From the NCBI GenBank assembly GCA_028284465.1, contig JANQRR010000026.1:56169-120168 (forward strand): a DNA stretch of 64,000 bases. Direction: 5' to 3'. This document shows positions 57,274 to 64,000 of this stretch, piece after piece (position 1 is the stretch's first letter; every line of letters begins with the position of its first letter). The translations under genes were made by a program, and so were the position numbers. The stretch is from Gammaproteobacteria bacterium. GTDB taxonomy: Bacteria; Pseudomonadota; Gammaproteobacteria; JAJFKO01. A model generated the notes under the pieces. That model was not told the origin of the DNA and did no database searches. It saw only the letters and a list, made by a program, of their open reading frames with translations.

Positions 57274-59286
57274 TTATTCAATTTTATCATTATGCGTTTG
57301 TGAGTTTGAGTCTGAAGACGCATAATTTGGTTTGCGATGTTGTGGTTGACGATATTTAGATTTACCACCATGACCATGGCGTTGTCTAGAATGGCTTGAT
57401 TTGCTGCGTCGACCATCACCACGTTGTTGATAACCACCATCGCGCTGATTACTGCCGCGGGCTTTATGAGAACGTGGCTTATATTTTCCGCGTGATCGTT
57501 GTTGTTGTTGTTGACCTTGGCGTGGTTTACCGCCTTGGCGATGATGATGCGGTTTACGTTGTGATGATTTATGGGGCCGACGTTTTGGCATTGTTTGCGG
57601 CGATTCTTTGTTAAATAAATTAATTAAGATCTGTTTGAGAAGACTTCTTCGCTTGCGAGGATGAGCAACAGCAATTTGTTTAACCGCAGGTTCAATTCTT
57701 TCACGCGTATCATCGCGAGTCGCTTGAGGAACTTTAATTTCTTGTTCTTCGGCAAGCGTGTAACTTGGTCGATTAGCTCTAACACCGGCTTCACCAGCAT
57801 GTAATTTAGTGATTTTATATTGTGGTGTTTGCATATATTGATTAGGCACAATCAAGATGCGAATTCGATGATTATGTTCAATCTCCGCGATTTTTACCCG
57901 TTTTTCATTCAACAGAAATGTAGCAACTTCTAATGGTAATTGCACATTGACTTGTACAACGCGTTTGTCTTTAGTTGCTTCTTCAGCAATTAAGCGAATA
58001 ATTGATAAGGCTAAAAATTCAATGTTGCGAATAGTACCTTGACCATGGCAACGTGGACACACGATTTGCGTTGATTCACGTAATGATGGACGCAACCGTT
58101 GGCGCGACATTTCGAGTAAGCCAAAGCGTGAGATCCGTCCGATTTGTACACGCGCGCGATCCAATTTAAGTGCTTCACGTAATTTGGCTTCTACTTCACG
58201 TTGATGGCGGATTGGCGTCATGTCAATGAAGTCAATAACAATCAATCCACCTAAATCGCGTAAACGCAATTGTCGAGCAATTTCTTCAGCAGCTTCAAGA
58301 TTTGTATGAAGCGCAGTTTCTTCGATATCAGTGCCGCGAGTGGCACGCCCAGAGTTAATGTCGATCGACACTAATGCTTCAGTATGGTCAATCACGATAA
58401 CGCCACCAGATGGCAATTGCACTTCGCGTTTAAACGCAGTTTCTATTTGTTCTTCAATATTAAAACGACTAAATAATGAAGCAGAGTCTTGATAAAGTTT
58501 TACGCGACCGAGATAACTTGGTAAAACGTTAGCAATATGTGCTTGCGCTCTAGCAAAAACATCAGGATCATCAACCAGGATTTCATCGACATCCTTACGC
58601 AAATAATCACGGATGGCTCTAACCACAACATCACTTTCTTGATGAATCAAAAAAGGAGCTTTTTGTTGTTCACTAGCGTTTTTAATAGCTTCCCAAAGTT
58701 TAACGAGGGTATCCAGATCCCATTGTAACTCTTCACGGCTTTTGCCAACCCCAGCAGTACGCACGATCACGCCCATACCTTCAGGCATTGTTAATGAATT
58801 AATGATTTCACGTAATTCATCACGTTCGGCCCCTTCAATGCGTCGAGAAATACCACCCGCACGCGGGTTATTTGGCATTAACACAAGGTAACAACCAGCC
58901 AGGCTAATATAAGTGGAAAGCGCCGCACCTTTATTACCGCGTTCTTCTTTTTCCACTTGGACAATAATTTCTTGGCCTTCTTTTAAAAGTTCAGTAATGC
59001 TATAGCGAGTAGGTTGCTCTTCATCAGTCGAAGGTGTTGGTGTGGCGTCTTTTTTAAGTTGCGGAGCGACTTCTTTTAGTGGTAAAAATCCATGACGTTC
59101 GGCACCAAAATCAACAAAGGCAGCATCAAGACTAGGTTCAATCCGAGTAACTCTTCCTTTGTAAATGTTGGCTACTTTTTTCTCCTGCCCAGGATATTCA
59201 ATGTCTAAGTCATTTAGGGTTTTTCCATCTATGTAAGCGACGCGCAACTCTTCTTCTTGAGTTGCATTGATAAGAATTCTTGACAT
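57274..59286 (-). CDS. rne: Ribonuclease E with a short, basic C-terminal tail
   Basis: 670 residues. The catalytic half (1 to about 520) matches RNase E: start [21 protein letters not shown]1 domain [20 protein letters not shown], DNase I-like subdomain with the magnesium-binding VDINSGR segment and the zinc link CPRCHGQGT. The C-terminal about 140 residues are low-complexity (Arg/His/Gln/Gly-rich, for example [12 protein letters not shown]). The long degradosome scaffold of E. coli RNase E (1061 residues) is missing. Part of the tail could bind RNA. The leader (59287-59600) is long, as needed for RNase E self-control. Confidence 0.93.
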   Translation of the reverse strand: MSRILINATQEEELRVAYIDGKTLNDLDIEYPGQEKKVANIYKGRVTRIEPSLDAAFVDFGAERHGFLPLKEVAPQLKKDATPTPSTDEEQPTRYSITELLKEGQEIIVQVEKEERGNKGAALSTYISLAGCYLVLMPNNPRAGGISRRIEGAERDELREIINSLTMPEGMGVIVRTAGVGKSREELQWDLDTLVKLWEAIKNASEQQKAPFLIHQESDVVVRAIRDYLRKDVDEILVDDPDVFARAQAHIANVLPSYLGRVKLYQDSASLFSRFNIEEQIETAFKREVQLPSGGVIVIDHTEALVSIDINSGRATRGTDIEETALHTNLEAAEEIARQLRLRDLGGLIVIDFIDMTPIRHQREVEAKLREALKLDRARVQIGRISRFGLLEMSRQRLRPSLRESTQIVCPRCHGQGTIRNIEFLALSIIRLIAEEATKDKRVVQVNVQLPLEVATFLLNEKRVKIAEIEHNHRIRILIVPNQYMQTPQYKITKLHAGEAGVRANRPSYTLAEEQEIKVPQATRDDTRERIEPAVKQIAVAHPRKRRSLLKQILINLFNKESPQTMPKRRPHKSSQRKPHHHRQGGKPRQGQQQQQRSRGKYKPRSHKARGSNQRDGGYQQRGDGRRSKSSHSRQRHGHGGKSKYRQPQHRKPNYASSDSNSQTHNDKIE

Positions 59287-59607
59287 AACTGTAAATCTCG
59301 TTGGTTATTAATGAATAAAAATATGTGGGTAACATGACGTTGCGAGACGTATATTGTGCCCGTGATAGCATGATATTATTTAATAAATTCAGCAGGTTAA
59401 ATAAAATTATCATAAGTGGGGTTCGATCTCTTTTATGTCATGTTTACATTTAAGTGGCCGTTATCTTTACCAAAAAGATATTATCGGCAAACAACAGGTA
59501 AATTCTATCAGTTTTCGATGGTAACAGCAACCAAATAAGATATTCATTGACTTATTCAGCAAACAAATTAGCATAGCTTGCATGCAAATTACTGGAACCC
59601 ATCACAA
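59287..59607. other. Divergent region between rne and perM
   Basis: About 320 bases holding the rne leader and both promoters. I see no strong palindrome, RNA gene or open frame. The length agrees with the long leader that regulates rne in other bacteria. Confidence 0.4.
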
Positions 59608-60657
59608 ATGAAAACCATCAAAACTTGGATTGACCGCTATTTTAGCAACCCAGATGCCGTACTTCTCACCATGATCTTAGTAGGTAGTATTTTAGTCTTG
59701 ATGACGATGGGCAGTATTTTAGCGCCAGTGATCGCCAGTGTAGTGCTGGCGTATCTGCTTGATTGGTTAGTTAAATTATTAGAGAAATGTAAATTTCCGC
59801 ATGTTTTCGCCGTGACGGTTGTATTCACATTGTCTCTCGGTTTAGTGTTTTTAGCATTATTTGTATTATTTCCATTATTAGGGCGCCAGCTAACTAATCT
59901 AGTACAAGAATTTCCGCAAATGTTAGTTAAAGCACAAGCTGCAATCATGCAATTTCCACAGCAATATCCGGAATATATTTCCATAACACAAGTGCAGCAT
60001 TTACTTAATGAAATCAAATCAGATCTTGGGCGTTTCGGTCAACTACTATTATCGTTTTCATTAGCATCGATCCCAGGTGCAGTGATTTTAGTAGTTTATT
60101 TGGTGCTAGTGCCATTACTGGTTTTTTTCTTTCTTAAAGATGGGCGGCCAATCCTAACATGGTTTGGGCGTTACTTGCCGCGCCGACGTAAAAGTTTGCA
60201 ACAGATTTGGCAAGAAGTTAATTCACAGATCGGTAATTATGTGCGAGGTAAAGTGATCGAAATTATTATTGTTAGTGTGGTAACCTATATTGCTTTTGCG
60301 GTACTAGATTTACGTTATGCTATTTTACTCAGTGTTGCCGTAGGCTTGTCCGTGATTATCCCTTATATCGGTGCAATTGTCGTTACGGTTCCAGTGTTAT
60401 TGATCGGTTATTTACAATGGGGCTGGACACCACATTTTATTTATTTGTTGATCGTTTATATTATTATTTTAGCTTTGGACGCTAACTTGTTAGTGCCGTT
60501 GTTATTTGCGGAAGTTGTCAATCTACATCCAGTCGCAATTATTTTAGCGATCTTATTTTTTGGTGCCATTTGGGGTTTTTGGGGGGTGTTTTTTGCAATC
60601 CCGTTAGCATCAGTTGTTAAAGCATTAATTGATTATTGGCCGGTGAAGGTTAAATAG
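59608..60657 (+). CDS. perM: AI-2E/PerM-family membrane protein
   Basis: 349 residues from the ATG at 59608; the same frame opens earlier with TTG and only unlikely residues. Eight or so hydrophobic helices, including LSLGLVFLALFVLFPLLG and the C-terminal LVPLLFAEVVNLHPVAIILA with the GPVNLHP-like motif of the family. The family includes TqsA and PerM and exports small molecules; the substrate here is unknown. Last residues (ALIDYWPVK) are typical. Confidence 0.88.
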   Translation: MKTIKTWIDRYFSNPDAVLLTMILVGSILVLMTMGSILAPVIASVVLAYLLDWLVKLLEKCKFPHVFAVTVVFTLSLGLVFLALFVLFPLLGRQLTNLVQEFPQMLVKAQAAIMQFPQQYPEYISITQVQHLLNEIKSDLGRFGQLLLSFSLASIPGAVILVVYLVLVPLLVFFFLKDGRPILTWFGRYLPRRRKSLQQIWQEVNSQIGNYVRGKVIEIIIVSVVTYIAFAVLDLRYAILLSVAVGLSVIIPYIGAIVVTVPVLLIGYLQWGWTPHFIYLLIVYIIILALDANLLVPLLFAEVVNLHPVAIILAILFFGAIWGFWGVFFAIPLASVVKALIDYWPVKVK

Positions 60658-60664
60658 AATATAG

Positions 60665-61708
60665 TTACGCTCTGAATCCATAAGATTGCAACTCTTCATT
60701 TGTTCGAATTTGCTTACGGAACGGCTTGAGGAATTTCTCAAATTCGATTTTTGTTAACGAAATTGTTAGTAAAACTTGTTGATGTTCGGTTTGTGTTATT
60801 GTGCCAAACTTTCCAAAGTTATCTTTGAACAATTTACTTAATTGCGTCTTGGTTTCCTCTAAAGTGTTCAAGTCTTTAATTATAATACTGAATTCATACT
60901 TATCATCAGTATAAGTTGACTGCCAAGTTTCTTTATTCTTTGCTTTTTTATTCGTTATTTCGCGCAGCTTAGCCATTGCTAGGATATGTTCATCGCTAAG
61001 ATGTTTTGATAATGAAGATGCACTTGTAAGTTTTCTTGGAATAATAAGTTCAAGTTTATAAGCGCTTCTTATTTTTTTATTAGTATCGGGTGTGATACGT
61101 TCGTATTTGTTTTCGACTCCGAGTTGAAACTCAAATTTTTCATTAGGTTTTGAGTCAGATGCGATAAGTTCGTATTCGTTTTTGTCTTCAAGTTGAAAAT
61201 CAAATTTTTTCTTAGGCGTTGATCTGCCAGATAGTTTTATTCTTTTTATCTGTATACCAGTGCACATTTCTATTTCTTGAGCTATTGGTTGGACAATGTG
61301 AACTGAAATAGGATTTTTACCTATAGCAGGAAATGTACAAAAAAATCTGATCTCAGTGTCTTGGTTATGCAGTTTGGCACGCCATTCTGGTTTAGCATTT
61401 ATGCCGTGCTCTGCAATTCTAAATTGAGTTATTTTATTGAGCTGCGTGATACATTGATTTACTTTTTTTGTGATTGATCCCCGTTTTCTGGCAGAAGGTT
61501 TTCTTTGTTTTGAAATGAGTGCTGCCTCAGAGTGTTGATGCTCGCGTTTCTTAGTATTTATTTTATGTTTGTTTTTCTGACGTTTTTGATCTTTACCTTT
61601 ACCTTTACCTTTATTTTTTTTGCTTTCAACTTTTTGTATGTTTTTGTGTTTTTTCTTTTTCTCAGAACGTTTATGTTTAGGTTTTTTAGGATTGGCACGT
61701 CCTTTCAT
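60665..61708 (-). CDS. Lys-rich hypothetical protein, candidate effector
   Basis: 347 residues. Residues 1-90 are extremely basic (PKKPKHKRSEKKKKHK, then KGKGKGKDQKRQKNKHK). Next comes a region with a tandem imperfect repeat (KFDFQLEDKNEYEL and KFEFQLGVENKYERI, about 165-200), then a mixed globular part. I know no family. The basic N-terminus could be a nuclear or nucleolar targeting signal or could bind nucleic acid, which would fit a secreted protein; nothing proves it. It lies alone between perM and gcvR. Confidence 0.5.
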   Translation of the reverse strand: MKGRANPKKPKHKRSEKKKKHKNIQKVESKKNKGKGKGKDQKRQKNKHKINTKKREHQHSEAALISKQRKPSARKRGSITKKVNQCITQLNKITQFRIAEHGINAKPEWRAKLHNQDTEIRFFCTFPAIGKNPISVHIVQPIAQEIEMCTGIQIKRIKLSGRSTPKKKFDFQLEDKNEYELIASDSKPNEKFEFQLGVENKYERITPDTNKKIRSAYKLELIIPRKLTSASSLSKHLSDEHILAMAKLREITNKKAKNKETWQSTYTDDKYEFSIIIKDLNTLEETKTQLSKLFKDNFGKFGTITQTEHQQVLLTISLTKIEFEKFLKPFRKQIRTNEELQSYGFRA

Positions 61709-61877
61709 TAGGTTAACTCCCCACTTTGTTAATTTGTATTTTTTAAGCCAAGATTCTAGTTTGAGCTAAGGCATCATTAATATGGCCGGCCACCTTAACT
61801 GGTTTTTAGTTATTATGCAAGCGGATTAATTAAAAGAAATGAAAAAGCAGATAGTTTAATTTAGTAAAGAAGTGTGT

Positions 61878-62426
61878 TTAACGTCTTTCAGGTTCCATGA
61901 CTGCATCAAGGTTATGTTCATCACACAATAACATAAATTGATCGCGCAACTCACCAATATTTATTTTCGCAGGAATTAAAATAGTGATCTGCAAAGTAAA
62001 CATCAAACTACCGGTCAGTTGAGTCATGTAAGTTTCTGTTTGTTGTTCACAAATATGAATGTTTTGTTTAATAAAAAAATCAGTGATCTTATACATGACG
62101 CCAGTACTATCCAAGGCAACCACGGAAATGTTATATGGAATTAAGTCTTCGGTGAATTTGGGAGTTTGCGTGCGATTATGATGTAGCTGAACAGGATTTT
62201 TTTTAGCAAAATTATCAAGCTGAGTTTCAAGTTTAGCAATGCCGCTCCATTGGCCGGTGATCAACATCATAATTGTGCGTTCAATGCCCATTGTAGTCAT
62301 GCTGCATTTGATGATACTGCAATTACAATGAGTTGTAAGGCGACTGATTTCATTAGCAATATTGATATCTTGAGGTGCAATTGCGGTAAGCACTACATAA
62401 GTGATCACTGATTTTTTAGCTTGCAT
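61878..62426 (-). CDS. gcvR: Glycine cleavage system regulator GcvR-like ACT protein
   Basis: 182 residues, the size of GcvR. Two ACT domains are readable: YVVLTAIAPQDINIANEIS (about 9-85) and ISVVALDSTGVMYKITDFFI (about 97-175). AAGGAAAG precedes the ATG. GcvR-type proteins bind glycine and hold GcvA in the repressor state. The gene is divergent from dapA, as in related genomes. A gcvA or gcv operon is not in the window. Confidence 0.85.
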   Translation of the reverse strand: MQAKKSVITYVVLTAIAPQDINIANEISRLTTHCNCSIIKCSMTTMGIERTIMMLITGQWSGIAKLETQLDNFAKKNPVQLHHNRTQTPKFTEDLIPYNISVVALDSTGVMYKITDFFIKQNIHICEQQTETYMTQLTGSLMFTLQITILIPAKINIGELRDQFMLLCDEHNLDAVMEPERR

Positions 62427-62571
62427 GACTTTCCTTGTTGAATGTTAATCCAATTAGTGTATCATCTAGCTCAGCGAGAAGGTAGCACTGAATTGGAATT
62501 TTTACAGCCTGGCGTCAAATTAGGGTTTTTGTTTAAAGACCAGGCGAATTGACTTTGTAGGAGAATGTTTG

Positions 62572-63447
62572 ATGTTACAAGGTAGTATGGTAGCAATAGT
62601 CACTCCGATGAGCACAAACGGTGACGTTGATGAAAAAAGCTTATGCAAATTGCTGGATCATCATCTTGAGCAGGGCACTGATGGTATCGTCGTAGTAGGT
62701 ACTACTGGTGAATCGGTGACCTTAAGCGTTGAAGAGCAACGCCAAGTGATTGCGTGTACGATGAATCATGTAGCAGGCCAAGTGCCAGTGATTGCTGGTA
62801 CGGGATCAAACTCAACAGCTAAGTCCATCACTGCAACCCAAGTGGCTAAGCAAATTGGTGTCGATGCTTGTTTATTGGTAACACCTTATTATAACAAGCC
62901 AACGCAAGAAGGATTATATCAACATTTTAGTGCGATTGCTGATGCTGTCGATATTCCACAACTTTTATATAATGTACCGGGACGAACAGCATGTGATATG
63001 TTACCAGCAACCGTGGCACGTTTAGCGAAGCATGACAACATTGTTGGAATTAAAGAAGCAACGGGTGATATTAAACGTGGGCAAGAGATTAAAGAATTTT
63101 GTAATAACACGTTTAATTTATATAGCGGGGATGATCCAACAGCACTAGAGTTAATGTTAAATGGTGCAAAAGGAGTAATTTCAGTTACTGCCAATGTGGC
63201 GCCAAAAGCAATGCATGAAATGTGTATGGCAGCGTTAGCTAACGATGCTGGAACGGCACGAAACATTGATGCCAAACTTGCAAAATTGCATCAGCATTTA
63301 TTTTTAGAAGCTAACCCAATTCCAGTGAAGTGGGCATTACATTTAATGGGCTTCATTGAAACTGGCATTCGTTTGCCGTTAACACCGTTGGCTGAAAGTC
63401 ATCGTGCTACGTTGGAACAAACCTTACGAGCGTGTGAATTATTATAA
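62572..63447 (+). CDS. dapA: 4-hydroxy-tetrahydrodipicolinate synthase
   Basis: 291 residues from the ATG at 62572, with AGGAG before it (TTG one codon upstream is not used). Catalytic residues are complete: the GTTGESVTL segment, the Tyr in LLYNVPGRTACDML and the Schiff-base Lys in VGIKEATGD. It condenses pyruvate with aspartate semialdehyde, the first step to diaminopimelate and lysine. It runs into the small lipoprotein gene downstream, as dapA runs into the nlpB/bamC gene in other gammaproteobacteria. Confidence 0.97.
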   Translation: MLQGSMVAIVTPMSTNGDVDEKSLCKLLDHHLEQGTDGIVVVGTTGESVTLSVEEQRQVIACTMNHVAGQVPVIAGTGSNSTAKSITATQVAKQIGVDACLLVTPYYNKPTQEGLYQHFSAIADAVDIPQLLYNVPGRTACDMLPATVARLAKHDNIVGIKEATGDIKRGQEIKEFCNNTFNLYSGDDPTALELMLNGAKGVISVTANVAPKAMHEMCMAALANDAGTARNIDAKLAKLHQHLFLEANPIPVKWALHLMGFIETGIRLPLTPLAESHRATLEQTLRACELL

Positions 63448-63471
63448 TAAATGATAGGTAAAATAAATAGC

Positions 63472-63747
63472 ATGAAACGATTTCTAGGCACAAGTTTATT
63501 GATAATGAGCTTATGCAATATAACAGGTTGTTCATATCTAACAGGACCTAGCGATACTTATCGTTATAGTCACTCTGTGCCGAAGTTAGTATTACCGGCA
63601 GGTTATAGTAATGCTAAAATGCAAGATTATTACATCGTACCACCTGTACCACCAGGCACTAAAACTCGCGTCTCTTTATTGCCGCCGGGTAGTTTAGCAG
63701 CACGAAAAGCTTGGGCACAACACACAACACCGAAGCATCATAAATAA
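63472..63747 (+). CDS. Small lipoprotein downstream of dapA
   Basis: 91 residues from the ATG at 63472. MKRFLGTSLLIMSLCNITGC is a lipoprotein signal with the lipobox ITGC, Cys20. A longer reading adds seven codons from an ATG at 63451, which is possible. The mature part is short and Pro-rich (YIVPPVPPGTKTRVSLLPPG). The position after dapA and the Pro-rich start look like a shortened BamC/NlpB; I cannot show homology further. Confidence 0.65.
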   Translation: MKRFLGTSLLIMSLCNITGCSYLTGPSDTYRYSHSVPKLVLPAGYSNAKMQDYYIVPPVPPGTKTRVSLLPPGSLAARKAWAQHTTPKHHK

Positions 63748-63776
63748 TTTAACGAATATTTTGGTTCAGAGCGAAA

Positions 63777-63867
63777 GGAGAGGTACCGAAGCGGTCACAA
63801 CGGCACCGACTCGAAATCGGTCGGGGGCTTCGGCCCCACGCGGGTTCGAATCCCGCCCTCTCCGCCA
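63777..63867 (+). tRNA. tRNA-Ser (CGA anticodon)
   Basis: 91 bases, including CCA. Acceptor GGAGAGG pairs with CCTCTCC, discriminator G. Anticodon loop CTCGAAA reads CGA, the long variable arm is GTCGGGGGCTTCGGCCCCACG, and the T-arm is GGGTTCGAATCCC. The 3' part is also the left arm of a long inverted repeat. Confidence 0.95.
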
Positions 63868-63916
63868 TTAAAAAAACCACCCTTAGGTGGTTTTTTTAAT
63901 GGCGGAGAGGGCGGGA
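63851..63916. repeat. 31-base perfect inverted repeat including the tRNA-Ser 3' end
   Basis: Left arm 63851-63881 starts inside the tRNA T-stem and includes its acceptor 3' side and CCA; right arm 63886-63916 is its exact reverse complement; spacer CTTA. The inner part (ACCACC, GGTGG and runs of T) is a rho-independent terminator. Copying of the tRNA end in inverse orientation is unusual. Confidence 0.9.
63870..63897 (+). terminator. Rho-independent terminator after tRNA-Ser
   Basis: AAAAAAACCACC, loop CTTA, GGTGGTTTTTTT: a short GC stem with a run of seven T residues just after the tRNA CCA. It is almost perfectly symmetrical and works in both directions. Confidence 0.8.
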
Positions 63917-63928
63917 TGAAGAAGCCCC

Positions 63929-64000
63929 CAATCGCGAAGCGATTGAGAGCGGGTTTGACAAATTTGCAGGAAGCAAATTTGGACGCCAAAGGCGCCCGCA
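63929..64000. repeat. Series of short hairpins at the window end
   Basis: After the inverted repeat three more small hairpins follow: AATCGC-GAA-GCGATT, AAATTTGC-AGGAA-GCAAATTT, and CGCC-AAA-GGCG. The window cuts the series. They are not coding and resemble a repetitive intergenic element. Confidence 0.55.

Noticed and set aside
57396..57614. Val/Asp-rich frame opposite rne
   Set aside because: Caused by the low-complexity C-terminal tail of rne read on the other strand.
63795..63989. Open frame on the minus strand containing GGEGGIRTR
   Set aside because: It is the antisense of tRNA-Ser and its repeat; the same peptide arises in many genomes from tRNA-Ser genes and is not a protein.

Overview
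The window is AT-rich DNA from a gammaproteobacterium that probably lives inside, or closely with, a eukaryotic host. The core genes (tamA/tamB, potABCD, xseB, relA, adk, rne, perM, gcvR, dapA) are gammaproteobacterial. Several accessory traits point towards Legionellales or Coxiella-like lineages, including Berkiella-type amoeba symbionts: two adjacent mevalonate-pathway genes, a PPi-dependent phosphofructokinase, eukaryote-like proteins (F-box, ankyrin, giant coiled coil, Lys-rich) and palindromic repeats inserted in genes. The genus cannot be settled from the sequence alone.

Layout. 1-4843: tamB (cut by the window edge) and tamA on the minus strand, for outer-membrane assembly. 4944-5599: hicAB toxin-antitoxin pair with a palindromic operator. 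5686-9020: secreted S1/P1-type nuclease, convergent with an 831-residue F-box/ankyrin-like effector candidate. 9120-10442: AAA/DUF4143 ATPase. 10528-14423: polyamine importer operon potABCD, in which potD carries a palindromic repeat inside its signal-peptide coding region. 14544-17281: probable lysine 6-dehydrogenase and aminoadipate-semialdehyde dehydrogenase. 17370-20431: tandem double Fis protein, K+ channel and pfp. 20613-26789: 2058-residue coiled-coil protein. 26796-30036: rsmJ, macrodomain hydrolase, mevalonate kinase and diphosphomevalonate decarboxylase. 30212-36553: dps, a PAS-LuxR regulator, an exported ABM/acetolactate-decarboxylase fusion, xseB and a 5-oxoprolinase-type hydantoinase. 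36674-36842: tRNA-Ile and tRNA-Ala without rRNA genes beside them.

37004-49954 is the outstanding region: thirteen LuxR-type regulators in 13 kb, in both orientations, with no luxI-like synthase. Three have N-terminal PAS domains. Ten have related N-terminal domains that resemble, at a distance, autoinducer-binding domains. Twenty-base lux-box-like palindromes (TATGGGTAATATTACCCATA and variants) lie in front of several of these genes at a nearly fixed distance. The array also holds a small ankyrin/membrane protein, a truncated copy of it, and a recent duplication of one regulator. With the PAS-LuxR gene beside dps the window holds fourteen such regulators.

50062-64000: an unknown small protein, a probable frameshifted remnant, a second AAA/DUF4143 ATPase with its own palindromic operator, then relA, a CBS-containing ClC transporter, adk, rne, perM, a Lys-rich effector candidate, gcvR, dapA, a small lipoprotein and tRNA-Ser(CGA). 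The tRNA-Ser 3' end is part of a 31-base inverted repeat. A dispersed palindromic repeat (ends GTCATTGCGA/TCGCAATGAC) occurs five times between 11.5 and 27.7 kb and supplies coding sequence at the ends of three genes.
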